From Streptomyces sp. GKU 895 (GTDB lineage Bacteria; Actinomycetota; Actinomycetes; Streptomycetales; Streptomycetaceae): a stretch of DNA of 64,000 nucleotides. The stretch lies in assembly GCA_002027195.1 (NCBI GenBank), contig MWJO01000014.1:49666-113665 (forward strand), in the 5' to 3' direction. How positions within the stretch are numbered: the first letter of the stretch is position 1; each line of letters starts with the position of its first letter. The notes below the pieces were generated by a model. That model saw only the letters and a program-made list of their open reading frames with translations, did no database searches and had not been told where the DNA came from. Below, piece by piece: positions 1-9,012 of this stretch. A program made the translations under genes and the position numbers.

Positions 1-1
1 G

Positions 2-631
2 GCCCGCACGCTGCTGCTCGACCCCAGCGAGCGGGCCCACCTCTTCCAGCCCGCCGGAGCGGTCGACCCGACGCCGGCCACCACCTGCCCGTCCATCACG
101 CCCGCGATCCAACGCGTCCTGGAGCAGCTGGAACCCATCCCGGCGTGCGTGCAGAACAGCCGGTACGACATCCTCGCCTACAACCGGACGTACGGGCTGC
201 TGCTCTGCGACCTCGACGCGGTGCCCGCGGAGGACCGCAACTGCCTGATCCTCTCCTACACGCACGAGCCCTGGCGGTCCTCGATCGTGCATCTCGACCA
301 GACCCAGCGCCTCATGGCCGCCCGCTTCCGCGCCACGATGGCCAAGCACCTCGGTGAACCGGCCTGGAAGATGCTCCTCCAGCGCCTGCGCACCGAGTCC
401 CCCGAGTTCCGCGAGGCCTGGGACCGGCACGAGGTCGACGCCCATCGCGGCAAGCGCAAGGAGTTCCTGAACCGGTACGTGGGCCGGGTCGCGGTCGATC
501 ACACCGACATGTGGCTGGGGCCGGAGGCGGGGCCGCGCATCGTGACGTACGTGCCGGCGGACGAGGAGTCCAAGGAGCGGCTGGAACGGCTGCACGCGAT
601 CGCCCTGGAACGGACCCCCGACGGGGCTTAG
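2..631 (+). CDS. MmyB-type transcriptional regulator, C-terminal part (5' end outside window)
   Basis: The reading frame is open from the first bases of the window to a TAG at 629-631, so only the C-terminal ~209 residues are present. The sequence resembles the MmyB-like ligand-binding domain that follows an XRE helix-turn-helix in many Streptomyces regulators. Family-typical stretches are VQNSRYDILAYNRTY, a middle segment with DCxxLILSYTHEPWR-like residues, and a WxRHEV segment near the end. These regulators often control a neighbouring oxidoreductase or transporter. The next gene is convergent, a DHA2 efflux pump whose stop overlaps this one by 4 nt. The DNA-binding part would lie left of the window. 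Family assignment is by recognition; the ligand is unknown. Confidence 0.8.
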   Translation, partial: ARTLLLDPSERAHLFQPAGAVDPTPATTCPSITPAIQRVLEQLEPIPACVQNSRYDILAYNRTYGLLLCDLDAVPAEDRNCLILSYTHEPWRSSIVHLDQTQRLMAARFRATMAKHLGEPAWKMLLQRLRTESPEFREAWDRHEVDAHRGKRKEFLNRYVGRVAVDHTDMWLGPEAGPRIVTYVPADEESKERLERLHAIALERTPDGA

Positions 632-2073
632 GCGGAAACCCCCACAGCCTCCCGCACCTCGGCGGGAGACAACCGCTCGGCCACTCGCTCCGCACTGCGC
701 CGAGCCCGCGCCCCACTGCTCAGCGCACCCAGCACCAGCACCGCGAGCCCGCACCCGGCGAGAATCCACCACCCCGGCCCGGCGGCCTCCACGAACGCGT
801 CCTTGTACGACGACGACCCCACGCCCGCGGCCAGCACCGCGCCGATCACCGCGACCCCCAGCGTCTGCCCCAACTGCCGGCTCGTGGAGGCGACCGCCGC
901 CGCCACCCCCGCCTGCGCCCGCGGCATCCCGGACACCGCCGTGTTGGTGATCGGCGCGTTCACGAACCCGAAGCCGAGGCCGAACAGGACGTATCCGAGG
1001 AACAGCGTGACGTTCGAGGTCTCCGCGTCGAACGCCGCGAACATCACCCCGCTCGCCGTCATCGCGAACCCGGCGATCAGCAGCGGCACGCGCGGCCCCC
1101 GGGTGCCGACCAGGCGCCCGGACAGCGGCGCGCACAGGAACGTCGGCACCGCCATCGGCAGCATCCACAACCCCGCGTGCAGCGCGTCCAGCCCCCGGAC
1201 GTTCTGCAGATACAGCGTCGACAGGAACAGGAACCCGCCCAGCGCCGCGAACGCGCTGATCGCGATCACCGTGGCCCCGCTGAACGGCACCGACCGGAAG
1301 AACCGCAGGTCGATGAGCGGCTCCTCGCGCCGCGGCTCGTACCACAGGACGCCCAGCAGCGCGGCCAGCGCCAGTGCGGCGTACGGCAGCGTCGAGGCGA
1401 ACCCGGCGTTCGGGGCCTCGATGATCGCGTACGTCAGCGAGCCGAACAGCACGATCACCAGGAACTGGCCCAGCGGGTCGGGGCGCTTGGCCTTGGGGGC
1501 GCGGGACTCGGGGACGTGGCGGAGGGTGAGCAGGAGGGCGGCGAGGCCGACCGGGAGGTTGATCCAGAAGATCGAGCGCCAGCCGACGGAGTCCACGAGC
1601 AGGCCGCCCACCAGGGGGCCGGCGGCCATCGAGATACCGACCACCGCGCCCCACGCCCCGATCGCGCGGGCGCGCTCGCGCGGGTCCGTGAAGGTGTTGG
1701 TGATGATCGACATCGCGACCGGGTTGAGCATCGAGCCGCCGACCGCCTGCACCATGCGGAAGGCGACGAGCGCCTCCAGGTTCGGGGCGAGGGAGCACAG
1801 CACCGAGCCGACCGTGAAGACGACCAGGCCCGCCATGAAGACCCGCTTGCGGCCGATCCGGTCGGCCGTGGACCCGGCCAGCATCAGCAGCGAGGCCAGG
1901 ACGAGCGTGTAGGCGTCGATCGTCCACTGTAGGCCCGACGTGCTGGCGTCGAGGTCGTGCTGCATGGACGGCAGGGCGACGTTCAGCACCGTGTTGTCGA
2001 GGCTCACGATCAGCAGGCTCATGCAGCAGATCGCGAGGACGAGGAGGCGCCGGCGATGGCTGAGCTCGGGCAT
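628..2073 (-). CDS. MFS transporter, DHA2 (EmrB/QacA) family drug efflux pump
   Basis: A 481-residue membrane protein of the length and hydrophobic pattern of 14-TM DHA2 proton antiporters. Visible landmarks are the TM1 motif LDNTVLNVALPSM, motif A in loop 2-3 (GSTADRIGRKRVF), and motif C in TM5 (GPLVGGLLVDSVGWRSIFWINLP), the antiporter signature. It should sit in the cytoplasmic membrane and extrude hydrophobic compounds; the substrate cannot be read from sequence. The ATG at 2073 is directly followed by a basic N-terminus and the first membrane helix. It is convergent with the preceding regulator fragment and divergent from dusB, leaving about 140 nt for both promoters. No dedicated TetR or MarR gene adjoins it. 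Confidence 0.92.
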   Translation of the reverse strand: MPELSHRRRLLVLAICCMSLLIVSLDNTVLNVALPSMQHDLDASTSGLQWTIDAYTLVLASLLMLAGSTADRIGRKRVFMAGLVVFTVGSVLCSLAPNLEALVAFRMVQAVGGSMLNPVAMSIITNTFTDPRERARAIGAWGAVVGISMAAGPLVGGLLVDSVGWRSIFWINLPVGLAALLLTLRHVPESRAPKAKRPDPLGQFLVIVLFGSLTYAIIEAPNAGFASTLPYAALALAALLGVLWYEPRREEPLIDLRFFRSVPFSGATVIAISAFAALGGFLFLSTLYLQNVRGLDALHAGLWMLPMAVPTFLCAPLSGRLVGTRGPRVPLLIAGFAMTASGVMFAAFDAETSNVTLFLGYVLFGLGFGFVNAPITNTAVSGMPRAQAGVAAAVASTSRQLGQTLGVAVIGAVLAAGVGSSSYKDAFVEAAGPGWWILAGCGLAVLVLGALSSGARARRSAERVAERLSPAEVREAVGVSA

Positions 2074-2213
2074 GGGGTCCAGCGTACGCCGATTTCGATA
2101 GTGCGTCTAACTAATGGTCGTTACATGATCGAGTGGGAGTCGACTGGGAGTCGAGTGAGGCTCCGGTCGGGCTCTGCCGAAGGGCACTGGTCGTCGTACG
2201 CGACAATGGGGGA

Positions 2214-3356
2214 ATGTCCACGACCGCCGCGCCCCTCCAGATCGGGCCGCACACCGTTCAGCCGCCCGTCGTCCTGGCCCCCATGGCCGGGATCACCAAC
2301 GCGCCCTTCCGCACCCTGTGCCGGGAGTTCAGCGGGGGCAAGGGACTGTTCGTGAGCGAGATGATCACGACGCGGGCGCTGGTCGAGCGCAACGAGAAGA
2401 CCATGCAGCTGGTCCACTTCGACGAGAGCGAGAAGCCGCGCTCGATCCAGCTGTACGGCGTCGACCCGGCCACCGTCGGCAAGGCCGTCCGCATGATCGC
2501 GGAGGAGGGGCTCGCCGATCACATCGACCTGAACTTCGGGTGCCCGGTGCCGAAGGTGACGCGCAAGGGCGGCGGGTCGGCGCTGCCGTACAAGCGGCCG
2601 TTGCTGCGGGCGATCCTGCGTGAGGCGGTGTCGGGGGCGGGTGATCTGCCGGTCACGATGAAGATGCGCAAGGGCATCGACGACGACCACATCACGTACC
2701 TCGACGCCGGGCGGATCGCGGTCGAGGAGGGCGTGACGGCGATCGCGCTGCACGGGCGTACGGCGGCGCAGCACTACGGCGGTACGGCCGACTGGGATGC
2801 CATCGCGCGCCTGAAGGAGCACGTGCCGGAGATCCCGGTCCTCGGCAACGGCGACATCTGGTCGGCGGAGGACGCGCTGCGGATGGTGCGTGAGACCGGG
2901 TGCGACGGGGTGGTCGTGGGGCGTGGGTGCCTGGGGCGGCCGTGGCTGTTCGCGGACCTGGTGGCGGCGTTCGAGGGGCGTACGGAGGACATCTCGCGTC
3001 CCTCGCTGCGTGAGGTGGCCGACATCATGGTCCGCCACGCGCGGTTGCTCGGGGAGTGGATCGGCGACGAGTCCAAGGGCGTTGTCGACTTCCGCAAGCA
3101 TGTCGCCTGGTATCTGAAGGGCTTCGCGGTCGGCAGCGAGATGCGCAAGCGGCTGGCGATCACGTCGTCGCTGGAGGAACTGCGGTCCGGGCTGGATGAG
3201 TTGGACCTCGATCAGGCGTGGCCGGTGGGTGCGGACGGCCCTCGCGGGCGTACCTCGGGGAACAACCGGGTCGTGCTGCCGGACGGGTGGCTGAAGGACC
3301 CGTACGACTGCGCGGGCGTGAGCGAGGACGCGGAACTGGACACGTCCGGCGGCTGA
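2214..3356 (+). CDS. dusB: tRNA-dihydrouridine synthase (DusB/NifR3 family)
   Basis: An FMN enzyme that reduces uridines in the tRNA D-loop. The start at 2214 gives MSTTAAPLQIGPHTV and 380 residues, normal for the family; an in-frame upstream ATG at 2133 would add an unconserved tail. The phosphate/FMN barrel begins with LAPMAGITNAPFRTLC (about 21-36). The catalytic cysteine is C110 in NFGCPVPKVTRKGGGSAL, the family signature. The FMN phosphate-binding GNGDIW and VVVGRGCLGRPWLF segments follow. It stands alone between the divergent efflux pump and a convergent sulfatase-fold gene. Confidence 0.95.
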   Translation: MSTTAAPLQIGPHTVQPPVVLAPMAGITNAPFRTLCREFSGGKGLFVSEMITTRALVERNEKTMQLVHFDESEKPRSIQLYGVDPATVGKAVRMIAEEGLADHIDLNFGCPVPKVTRKGGGSALPYKRPLLRAILREAVSGAGDLPVTMKMRKGIDDDHITYLDAGRIAVEEGVTAIALHGRTAAQHYGGTADWDAIARLKEHVPEIPVLGNGDIWSAEDALRMVRETGCDGVVVGRGCLGRPWLFADLVAAFEGRTEDISRPSLREVADIMVRHARLLGEWIGDESKGVVDFRKHVAWYLKGFAVGSEMRKRLAITSSLEELRSGLDELDLDQAWPVGADGPRGRTSGNNRVVLPDGWLKDPYDCAGVSEDAELDTSGG

Positions 3357-3367
3357 GCGCCGGGTCG

Positions 3368-3457
3368 TTCGCGTTGCGCGGGCGGGCCGGTGGGGGTTCG
3401 GCGTGGTGCGGGCGGTGCGGTGGGGGTTCGCGTTGTGCGGTGGCGGTGCGTTGTGGG
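3368..3457. repeat. imperfect ~30-nt tandem repeat, three copies
   Basis: Three head-to-tail units start at 3368, 3397 and 3427, each opening with TTCGCGTTG or TTCGGCGTGG and closing with GGTGGGGG-type runs. They occupy the 284-nt space between the convergent dusB and sulfatase-fold genes. No reading frame across them looks coding. Replication slippage is the likely origin. Confidence 0.6.
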
Positions 3458-3640
3458 GCGGGCCGCGCCGGGGGTGTCGTCCTCGGAACGGCGCGGAATC
3501 GGTTCGCTATGAGAGGCGCCCGTGTTGACGCGCCAACCGCTGCGGGCGGACACCCCCGACACGTCCACTTCCCGCCGTCGCGCGCTGCCGGTCCGCGGGG
3601 GTGCGCGTCTTCCGCCGTTCCCGCAGCCGCCGGACCGGGG

Positions 3641-5335
3641 TCAGCCCGTCGACGGATGCGGTGTCGAGCCGTACGCCTTCAGGAAGCGGTCGCGGAATGC
3701 GCTCATCTTCCAGACCGGGGCGTTGTGGGCCGGCTTCAGGCCCTCCGTCCAGTTCCAGTCGGTGATCTTGTCCAGGACCTTGGGGTCCTTGGCCACGATG
3801 GAGATCGGGACGTCGCGGCTGGCCTGGTTGCCGCTGACCCGGGCTATGGGCTGGTGGTCGCCCAGGAAGACCAGGACCGTGTTCTTGGTGCCGTAGCGCT
3901 CCAGCCACTGGGTGAGGGCCGTCACCGAGTACTGGATCGACTTGCCGTACTCCTCACGGGACTTGGTGGGGTCCGTGATGATGTCCGAGGGCTTCTTGCC
4001 GGCCTTCTGGATGGCGTCGAAGATCTTGCCGTCGCCCAGGTCGTTCCAGTCGACCATCTTGGGGATCGGGGCCCAGGGCTGGTGGCTGGAGGTCAGGATG
4101 ACCTCCGACATCAGGGGCTTGTCCCGCTTCTTGCCGTGGACCTGGCGCTGGAAGGCCTCCAGGGCGTACTGGTCGGGCATCGTCGACCAGCTGAACTTCG
4201 GTCCCTGATAGCCGAGTTGGAAGGCGTTGTAGACCTTGTCCAGGCCGTAGTAGCGCTGCTCCGGCCAGCCCTTCTGGATGCCCGGCATCACGCCGACCGT
4301 GTCCCAGGCGCCCGTCTTCTGGAACGCCTTGGTGAGGCTCAGGTGGTCGCTGGCCATGACCGTGCGGTACCGCTGCTGGTTGTCGATCCACAGACCGGAC
4401 AGGGTCGTCGAGTGGCCCAGCCAGCTGCTGCCGCCGTACGTCGCCGACGTCAGCCAGCCGCTGCGCGCGCTGTAGCCCGCCTTCCTGAGGGCCTCGGTGC
4501 TGGAAGTGAGCGTCCGGTCCACGCCGGGCGCCATGACCGGGTCCTCGATCGCGCTGCGGCCGTAGCTCTCGATGAAGGTGAAGATCACGTCCTTGCCCCG
4601 GAGGTCGGGGACGAGCTGGCTGCCGGGGGTCGCCCCGAACGTGTCCGACTTGGCCTCGCGGGCGAACGCCGCCTCGTCGCGGATCGTGTCCGTCACCCGG
4701 GTCGCCTGGATCTTCAGCGCCGCCGCGGCCCGGTCGGCGGCGATCGGCACGCCGCCGAGCTGGAGCCCTAGGGCGTAACAGGTGATCCAGGCCATGGCCG
4801 CGATCAGGGTGCCCCGGGTCGCCTTCGCCCGGTTCGCCGCGAGTACGTTGCTCAGCCGGACCATCGCCAGTGCCGTCAGGGACAGCAGGAGCAGGACGAG
4901 GACGATCGCTCCGATCGCCGCGAACACGGCGACCGTTCCGCCCATCGAGTCCTTGACGTACGACTGCGCGTCGTCCAGCAGCTCCCAGTCCAGGATCATG
5001 TTGAAGCCCCGGCCCAGATAATCCCGGAACCCCATGTCCAGGAGGTTCAGGATCGTCAGGATGCCCAGCCCCGCTCCGGACACCGCCGCCACGATGGTTC
5101 TGGGCCGCTTCGGCAGCCACAGCGCCACCGCCGCCCCGATGATCGCCTCGACCGGGATGCGGGTGAAGCGGTTCGGCTTGAGGGCGGGCAGCGCGTTGGG
5201 GAGAAGGAGCGCCGCAAGGACGAGCAGGGCGGCGAGGGCGGTGACCGTCCAGTGGAGGATGGGTGGGCGGGCGCGCTGCGGGGCGTCGTCGAGGACGTCC
5301 TCGGTGGGCTGGGGCGTACTTGTGGAGACAGACAC
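3641..5335 (-). CDS. membrane-anchored sulfatase-fold (LtaS-like/alkaline phosphatase superfamily) protein
   Basis: Several hydrophobic segments in the N-terminal ~200 residues (starting with WTVTALAALLVLAALLLP) precede an extracytoplasmic domain of the sulfatase/alkaline phosphatase fold. The metal-site segments are visible: DVIFTFIESYGRSA, a Thr/Ser-rich nucleophile region TSATYGGSSWLGHS, and FLGDHQP near the C-terminus. The layout matches LtaS-type phosphoglycerol transferases and related Streptomyces membrane sulfatases. A role in transferring phosphoglycerol or another headgroup at the cell surface is inference. I prefer the GTG at 5335, with AAGG about 11 nt upstream; an in-frame ATG at 5386 would add 17 residues. 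Confidence 0.82.
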   Translation of the reverse strand: MSVSTSTPQPTEDVLDDAPQRARPPILHWTVTALAALLVLAALLLPNALPALKPNRFTRIPVEAIIGAAVALWLPKRPRTIVAAVSGAGLGILTILNLLDMGFRDYLGRGFNMILDWELLDDAQSYVKDSMGGTVAVFAAIGAIVLVLLLLSLTALAMVRLSNVLAANRAKATRGTLIAAMAWITCYALGLQLGGVPIAADRAAAALKIQATRVTDTIRDEAAFAREAKSDTFGATPGSQLVPDLRGKDVIFTFIESYGRSAIEDPVMAPGVDRTLTSSTEALRKAGYSARSGWLTSATYGGSSWLGHSTTLSGLWIDNQQRYRTVMASDHLSLTKAFQKTGAWDTVGVMPGIQKGWPEQRYYGLDKVYNAFQLGYQGPKFSWSTMPDQYALEAFQRQVHGKKRDKPLMSEVILTSSHQPWAPIPKMVDWNDLGDGKIFDAIQKAGKKPSDIITDPTKSREEYGKSIQYSVTALTQWLERYGTKNTVLVFLGDHQPIARVSGNQASRDVPISIVAKDPKVLDKITDWNWTEGLKPAHNAPVWKMSAFRDRFLKAYGSTPHPSTG

Positions 5336-5480
5336 CCGGAGGACCTTCCGTCGCGGGACCCGATGGCGTGGTGGCGGGTCCGACATGGGGCCTCGGACCC
5401 GCCACATCTCGGTACGGGGTGCCTCGCGTGCGTGTTCACAGGTACCGGGCAAACACGAAGTAAACGGTTGTCCAACGCCG

Positions 5481-5540
5481 CTCAGGGGCGCGGGGAACTG
5501 CGCGACAAGCCACGACGGACCCGCACCCGCCGTACAACAG
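5481..5540. repeat. Streptomyces-type dispersed intergenic repeat (short form)
   Basis: The stretch beginning TCAGGGGCGCGGGGAACTGC and continuing GCGACAAGCC matches a motif I recognise as very frequent between Streptomyces genes. It contains a short GCGC...GCGC stem. A longer relative occurs at 44640-44713, sharing AGGGGCGCGGGG and GCGCGACnAGCC on the opposite strand. It lies just downstream of the glycosidase operon, where a terminator-like role would make sense. Confidence 0.55.
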
Positions 5541-5554
5541 GTCCCGACGAGCTA

Positions 5555-7498
5555 CTAGGCGCCCCCAACTGCCGTCAGCAGCGCAAGTGGCGCCGCCGCC
5601 GACCGGGCCTCCCGCACACACGCATGCGGATAAGGCACCGGTTCCCGATGCGTGTCCCTGCCGTACCCGGCGATGACTTCCGGGAGCCGATGGCCGGCCG
5701 CCGTCGCCGCGTCCACCAACCCGTGCGCCACCGAGCGCGCCTCGTCGTGGAGCCCGTACCGGGCCAGGCCCAGCGTGATGAGCGCGTTGTCGTGCGGCCA
5801 CACCGAACCGCGGTGGTACGACAGCGGGTGGTACGCCGCCTGCCCGGCCGCCAGCGTCCGTACGCCCCAGCCCGAGAAGAAGTCCGGTTCCAGCAGGCGC
5901 CGGCCCACGACCTCGCCGTACTCCTTGTCCAGCAGCCCCGACCACAGCAGATGCCCGGCGTCGGAGGCCAGTGCGTCGAGTTGGCGGCCCTCGCCGTCCA
6001 GGGCGAGGGCGGGGAAGGAGTGGTCCCGCATCCAGAAGTCGCGCTGGAAGCGGTCGCGGAGGTCGGCCGCGGCCTGTTCGAGGAGGGCCGCGTATGTCTC
6101 GTCCGCCCATACCGTCCGCGCCAGCCACGCCGTGCGCCGCAGCGCGTCGTACGCGTAGCCCTGCGCGCCCGCCGCCATCACCGCGCCGGAGGCGCGGGTG
6201 CCGTCGGAGGAGCAGATGGAGCCGGGGGAGTCCTTCCAGTTCTGGTTGGCGAGGCCGCCCTGGTCGGCGCGGTAGACGAGGTAGCCGCGGGAGGTCAGGC
6301 CGCCGTGGTCCAGCATCCAGCAGATCGCCGCGCGGGCGTGGGGTTCCAGGCGGCGGGCGAGGGTGACGTCCCCGGTCTGTTCGACGTATGCGCCGAGGAG
6401 GACCAGGAAGAGGGGGGTGGCGTCCACCGAGCCGTAGTAGCGGCCGTAGGGGACCTGGCCGAAGTGCGCCAGTTCGCCGTGGCGTACCTCGTGCACGATC
6501 TTGCCCGGCTGGGCCACCGCGTTCGCGCCGGTCTCCGTCGCCTGTGCCGCGGCGAGGGCGGGGAGGGTGGCGGCGGCCAGCTGGGGCCGGTAGGGGAGGG
6601 CGAAGAGGGAGGTGAGCAGGGCGTCCCGGCCCAGCAGGGTCAGGAACCAGGGGGCGCCCGCTGCCGGGACGTGCAGGGTCTCGCCGTCCGGGCCCTGTGC
6701 CGGGACCTGGAGCGAGGCCAGGTCGGCGAGGCCCCGGGCGCAGGCTGCGGCCAGTTCGGGCCAGCCGGTCGGGAAGGCCACCCCCTCCACGAACTCGCCT
6801 TCCAGCGCGATGAGTTCGGCGTTGAGGGCGGTGGGGGACTTGGGGACGCGCAGGGCGCGCTTGTCGCCGTGCGGGCGGGCCATGACCCGGAGGGTCAGTT
6901 CCGCCGTGCCGTGCGGTTCCAGGTCCAGTGTCCAGACCAGGCGGCGGGCGCCGGTGCCGGTCTCCTCCACCGCCTCCGGAGCGGGCTCCGCCGTCACCGT
7001 CGTACAGGACCGCCATTCGCCGCGCTGGTAGGTGAACTCCACGCCGGAGTCGAGGACTTCGCGGGAGCGGGTGGCGCCGGTCTTGGCGTAGGTGCGGTAG
7101 TCGGAGCGGAGTTCGAACTGGTCGGTGAAGTCGGCGTCCGCGGTGACCGCCAGGCGGACCGTGGTGGGGACCGGGCGGTTGCTCGTCACGCGCAGGGATT
7201 CGACGAACGAGCCGTCACCCACCGCCTGTTCGCGGAAGATCGTGTACGCCGGGGGCTCGTTGCGGCCGCCCCGGGGGACCAGGACACAGCGGGCCGTGTC
7301 GCCGTCGGCCACCGGGGTGAGGGCCTCGGGGACGGCGCCGTCCACCGTGAGCTGCCAGCGGCTCAGGTGGCGGGCGTCGCGTACGAATAACCCCTCGGGG
7401 GACGGGGAGCTGCCGCCCCGGACTCCGCTGATGTCCCCGCCGTCTCCCACGGCCGCGAACGTCCCGCCGCGCACGAGCAGATGATGCCGGTCCGTCAT
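5555..7498 (-). CDS. amylo-alpha-1,6-glucosidase / glycogen debranching-type protein
   Basis: A 647-residue protein with the N-terminal beta-rich domain of bacterial debranching enzymes (LLVRGGTFAAVGDGGDISG, then GLFVRDARHLSRW) and a C-terminal (alpha/alpha)6-barrel hydrolase domain. The barrel carries APWFLTLLGRDALLTSLFALP, the KIVHEVRHGELAHFG and YYGSVDATPLFLVLLG segments, NQNWKDSPGS and HRGSVWPHDNALI, typical of this family. It probably removes glucose branches from a cytoplasmic alpha-glucan or a sucrose/trehalose-like conjugate; the exact substrate is not visible. Its ATG overlaps the stop of the upstream glycosidase by 4 nt (ATGA), so the two are translationally coupled. Confidence 0.88.
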   Translation of the reverse strand: MTDRHHLLVRGGTFAAVGDGGDISGVRGGSSPSPEGLFVRDARHLSRWQLTVDGAVPEALTPVADGDTARCVLVPRGGRNEPPAYTIFREQAVGDGSFVESLRVTSNRPVPTTVRLAVTADADFTDQFELRSDYRTYAKTGATRSREVLDSGVEFTYQRGEWRSCTTVTAEPAPEAVEETGTGARRLVWTLDLEPHGTAELTLRVMARPHGDKRALRVPKSPTALNAELIALEGEFVEGVAFPTGWPELAAACARGLADLASLQVPAQGPDGETLHVPAAGAPWFLTLLGRDALLTSLFALPYRPQLAAATLPALAAAQATETGANAVAQPGKIVHEVRHGELAHFGQVPYGRYYGSVDATPLFLVLLGAYVEQTGDVTLARRLEPHARAAICWMLDHGGLTSRGYLVYRADQGGLANQNWKDSPGSICSSDGTRASGAVMAAGAQGYAYDALRRTAWLARTVWADETYAALLEQAAADLRDRFQRDFWMRDHSFPALALDGEGRQLDALASDAGHLLWSGLLDKEYGEVVGRRLLEPDFFSGWGVRTLAAGQAAYHPLSYHRGSVWPHDNALITLGLARYGLHDEARSVAHGLVDAATAAGHRLPEVIAGYGRDTHREPVPYPHACVREARSAAAPLALLTAVGGA

Positions 7499-8892
7499 TC
7501 CCGGTCCCCTCCCTTGGATCCCGTGTGGGTGGTGGCGCTGTGGAGCAGGTCGAGCGAGAGCGCGGCGGTCCAGCCGAAGCCGGTCGCCCCGCAGGCCTCG
7601 CCGGTGTACGGGTCGACGTACTCCGCGAAGTCGGAGGTGCCGGCGAGTTGCAGCACCGCCCTGCGCAGGGCGGCGGCCCGCCCCCGTTCGCCGTGCGTGC
7701 GCAGACCGCGCTCCAGCAGCCAGTTGGTGTTGAACCAGGCCGGGCCGCGCCAGTAGCGGTGCGGGTCGAAGGCCTCGCCGAGCAGGTCGTAGCTGGGGAC
7801 CAGGCGGGTGGTGCCGCCGAGTCCGAAGTGCTTGGAGGCCGTCGTGCGGACCAGGGCCGTGACGACGTCCCGGGGGAGTGTGGGCAGGAGCAGGGGGATC
7901 AGGCCGGAGACGCTGCGCTCCGGGATGAGCCGGCCGGTGCGGACGTCACGGCAGAAGAACATGCCCTCCACCGGGTCCCAGAGGCGGTCGATCAGGGTCG
8001 CGGTCAGGCGCTCGGCCCGGGTGTGGCGGGCGGTGCCCGGGGCGCCCAGCTCCTGGGCGATACGGGCCAGCGCGTGCTCGGAGGCGATGAGCAGGGCGTT
8101 GAAGGACGGGTCCTCGACCGCGAACTCGGCTGCCCCGTCCGCGTATTCGCCGTCCCGGTAGTCCGTCGCCAGGCGGACGTAGCGGCCGTAGTCCAGGTCC
8201 GTGGGGCGGTCCTCCGGGGAGCCGTGGTCGAGGTCGGCGCGGCGGAAGGAGCGGGCCGGGGCCGGGGTGATCCGGCTCAACGGGGCGTCCCAGCAAGGGC
8301 TGTTGTCCATGCCCTGCTCCCAGGGGTGGACCACCGACGCCAGACCGGCGCCGCCCAGGTCCCTGCGATGCAGGAGATAGCGGTGCCAGGCGGCCAGGTG
8401 GGGGTACACCCGGGTGAGGAAGCCGCGGGCCCGGGACAGCCCCGGGTCGGCCTGGTGCACCAGCCAGGCGGCCAGCGCGTGCACCGGTGGCTGCACGATG
8501 CCGGACGTCTGTACGGTGCGCGGGGCGCCCGCAGCGCGCCCCGCGGTCGAGGAGCGCCAGAAGTCGGGGCTCGGGAAGTACGCGTCGAGCGGCACGGAGG
8601 GGTTGAAGACGATGTGCGGGATGCGTCCGTCACCCCATTGGGCGTCGAACAGCGTCTCCAGTTCCGTCTGTGCCCGTAACGGGGACAGGTGCCGCAGGCC
8701 GATCGCGATGAACGCCGAGTCCCAGGACCACTGGTGCGGGTACAGGCTGCGGGAGGGGACCGTGGAGGTGCCCGTCCAGTTGGCCTCCAGTACCCGCGCC
8801 GCCCTGACGTGCAGAGAATGTGTCGTGACGTCCGGTTCGTATACGAAGGGTCGGGTCCGGACATGCGAGGTCAGCTGGGCAGTGCGATCCAC
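7495..8892 (-). CDS. GH63/MGH1-like (alpha/alpha)6-barrel glycoside hydrolase
   Basis: About 465 residues of an inverting (alpha/alpha)6-barrel glycosidase of the MGH1-like group related to GH63 and GH37. Landmarks are WSWDSAFIAIGLRHL near the N-terminus, SGIVQPPVHALAAW, HPWEQGMDNSPCWD (the D in GMDNS is the likely acid), and YWRGPAWFNTNWLLERGL. These resemble mannosylglycerate, trehalose or alpha-glucoside hydrolases; substrate unresolved. I chose the GTG at 8892 because GGGGAG lies 6 nt upstream; a GTG at 8940 is an alternative. A longer open frame to 10086 runs antisense to the ROK gene and is not real. First gene of the glycosidase operon, divergent from the ROK regulator. Confidence 0.85.
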   Translation of the reverse strand: MDRTAQLTSHVRTRPFVYEPDVTTHSLHVRAARVLEANWTGTSTVPSRSLYPHQWSWDSAFIAIGLRHLSPLRAQTELETLFDAQWGDGRIPHIVFNPSVPLDAYFPSPDFWRSSTAGRAAGAPRTVQTSGIVQPPVHALAAWLVHQADPGLSRARGFLTRVYPHLAAWHRYLLHRRDLGGAGLASVVHPWEQGMDNSPCWDAPLSRITPAPARSFRRADLDHGSPEDRPTDLDYGRYVRLATDYRDGEYADGAAEFAVEDPSFNALLIASEHALARIAQELGAPGTARHTRAERLTATLIDRLWDPVEGMFFCRDVRTGRLIPERSVSGLIPLLLPTLPRDVVTALVRTTASKHFGLGGTTRLVPSYDLLGEAFDPHRYWRGPAWFNTNWLLERGLRTHGERGRAAALRRAVLQLAGTSDFAEYVDPYTGEACGATGFGWTAALSLDLLHSATTHTGSKGGDRE

Positions 8893-9012
8893 TCGGGGCT
8901 CCCCGAAGACGTTCGGCCTGACCGGTTCGGTCGAGGCCACCGTAGAGTTACGTCTATTTAACACGCAAAACTCAATATGTAATGCAAGCTTGAGAAACAC
9001 AAGGGGGTGCGC
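8893..9012. promoter_or_regulatory. divergent promoter region, glycosidase operon / ROK regulator
   Basis: An AT-rich patch (8941-9000) separates the two divergent transcription units. It contains the inverted repeat CTCAA (8971-8975) / TTGAG (8990-8994) with a 14-nt spacer, and AAGGGGG at 9001-9007 as ribosome binding site for the ROK gene. ROK repressors usually bind such symmetrical AT-rich sites; the assignment is inferred from position. Confidence 0.5.

Noticed and set aside
3218..4771. Long + strand frame opposite the sulfatase-fold gene
   Set aside because: Translation is Arg/Gly/Val-rich with no domain, and the minus-strand product has clear family motifs.
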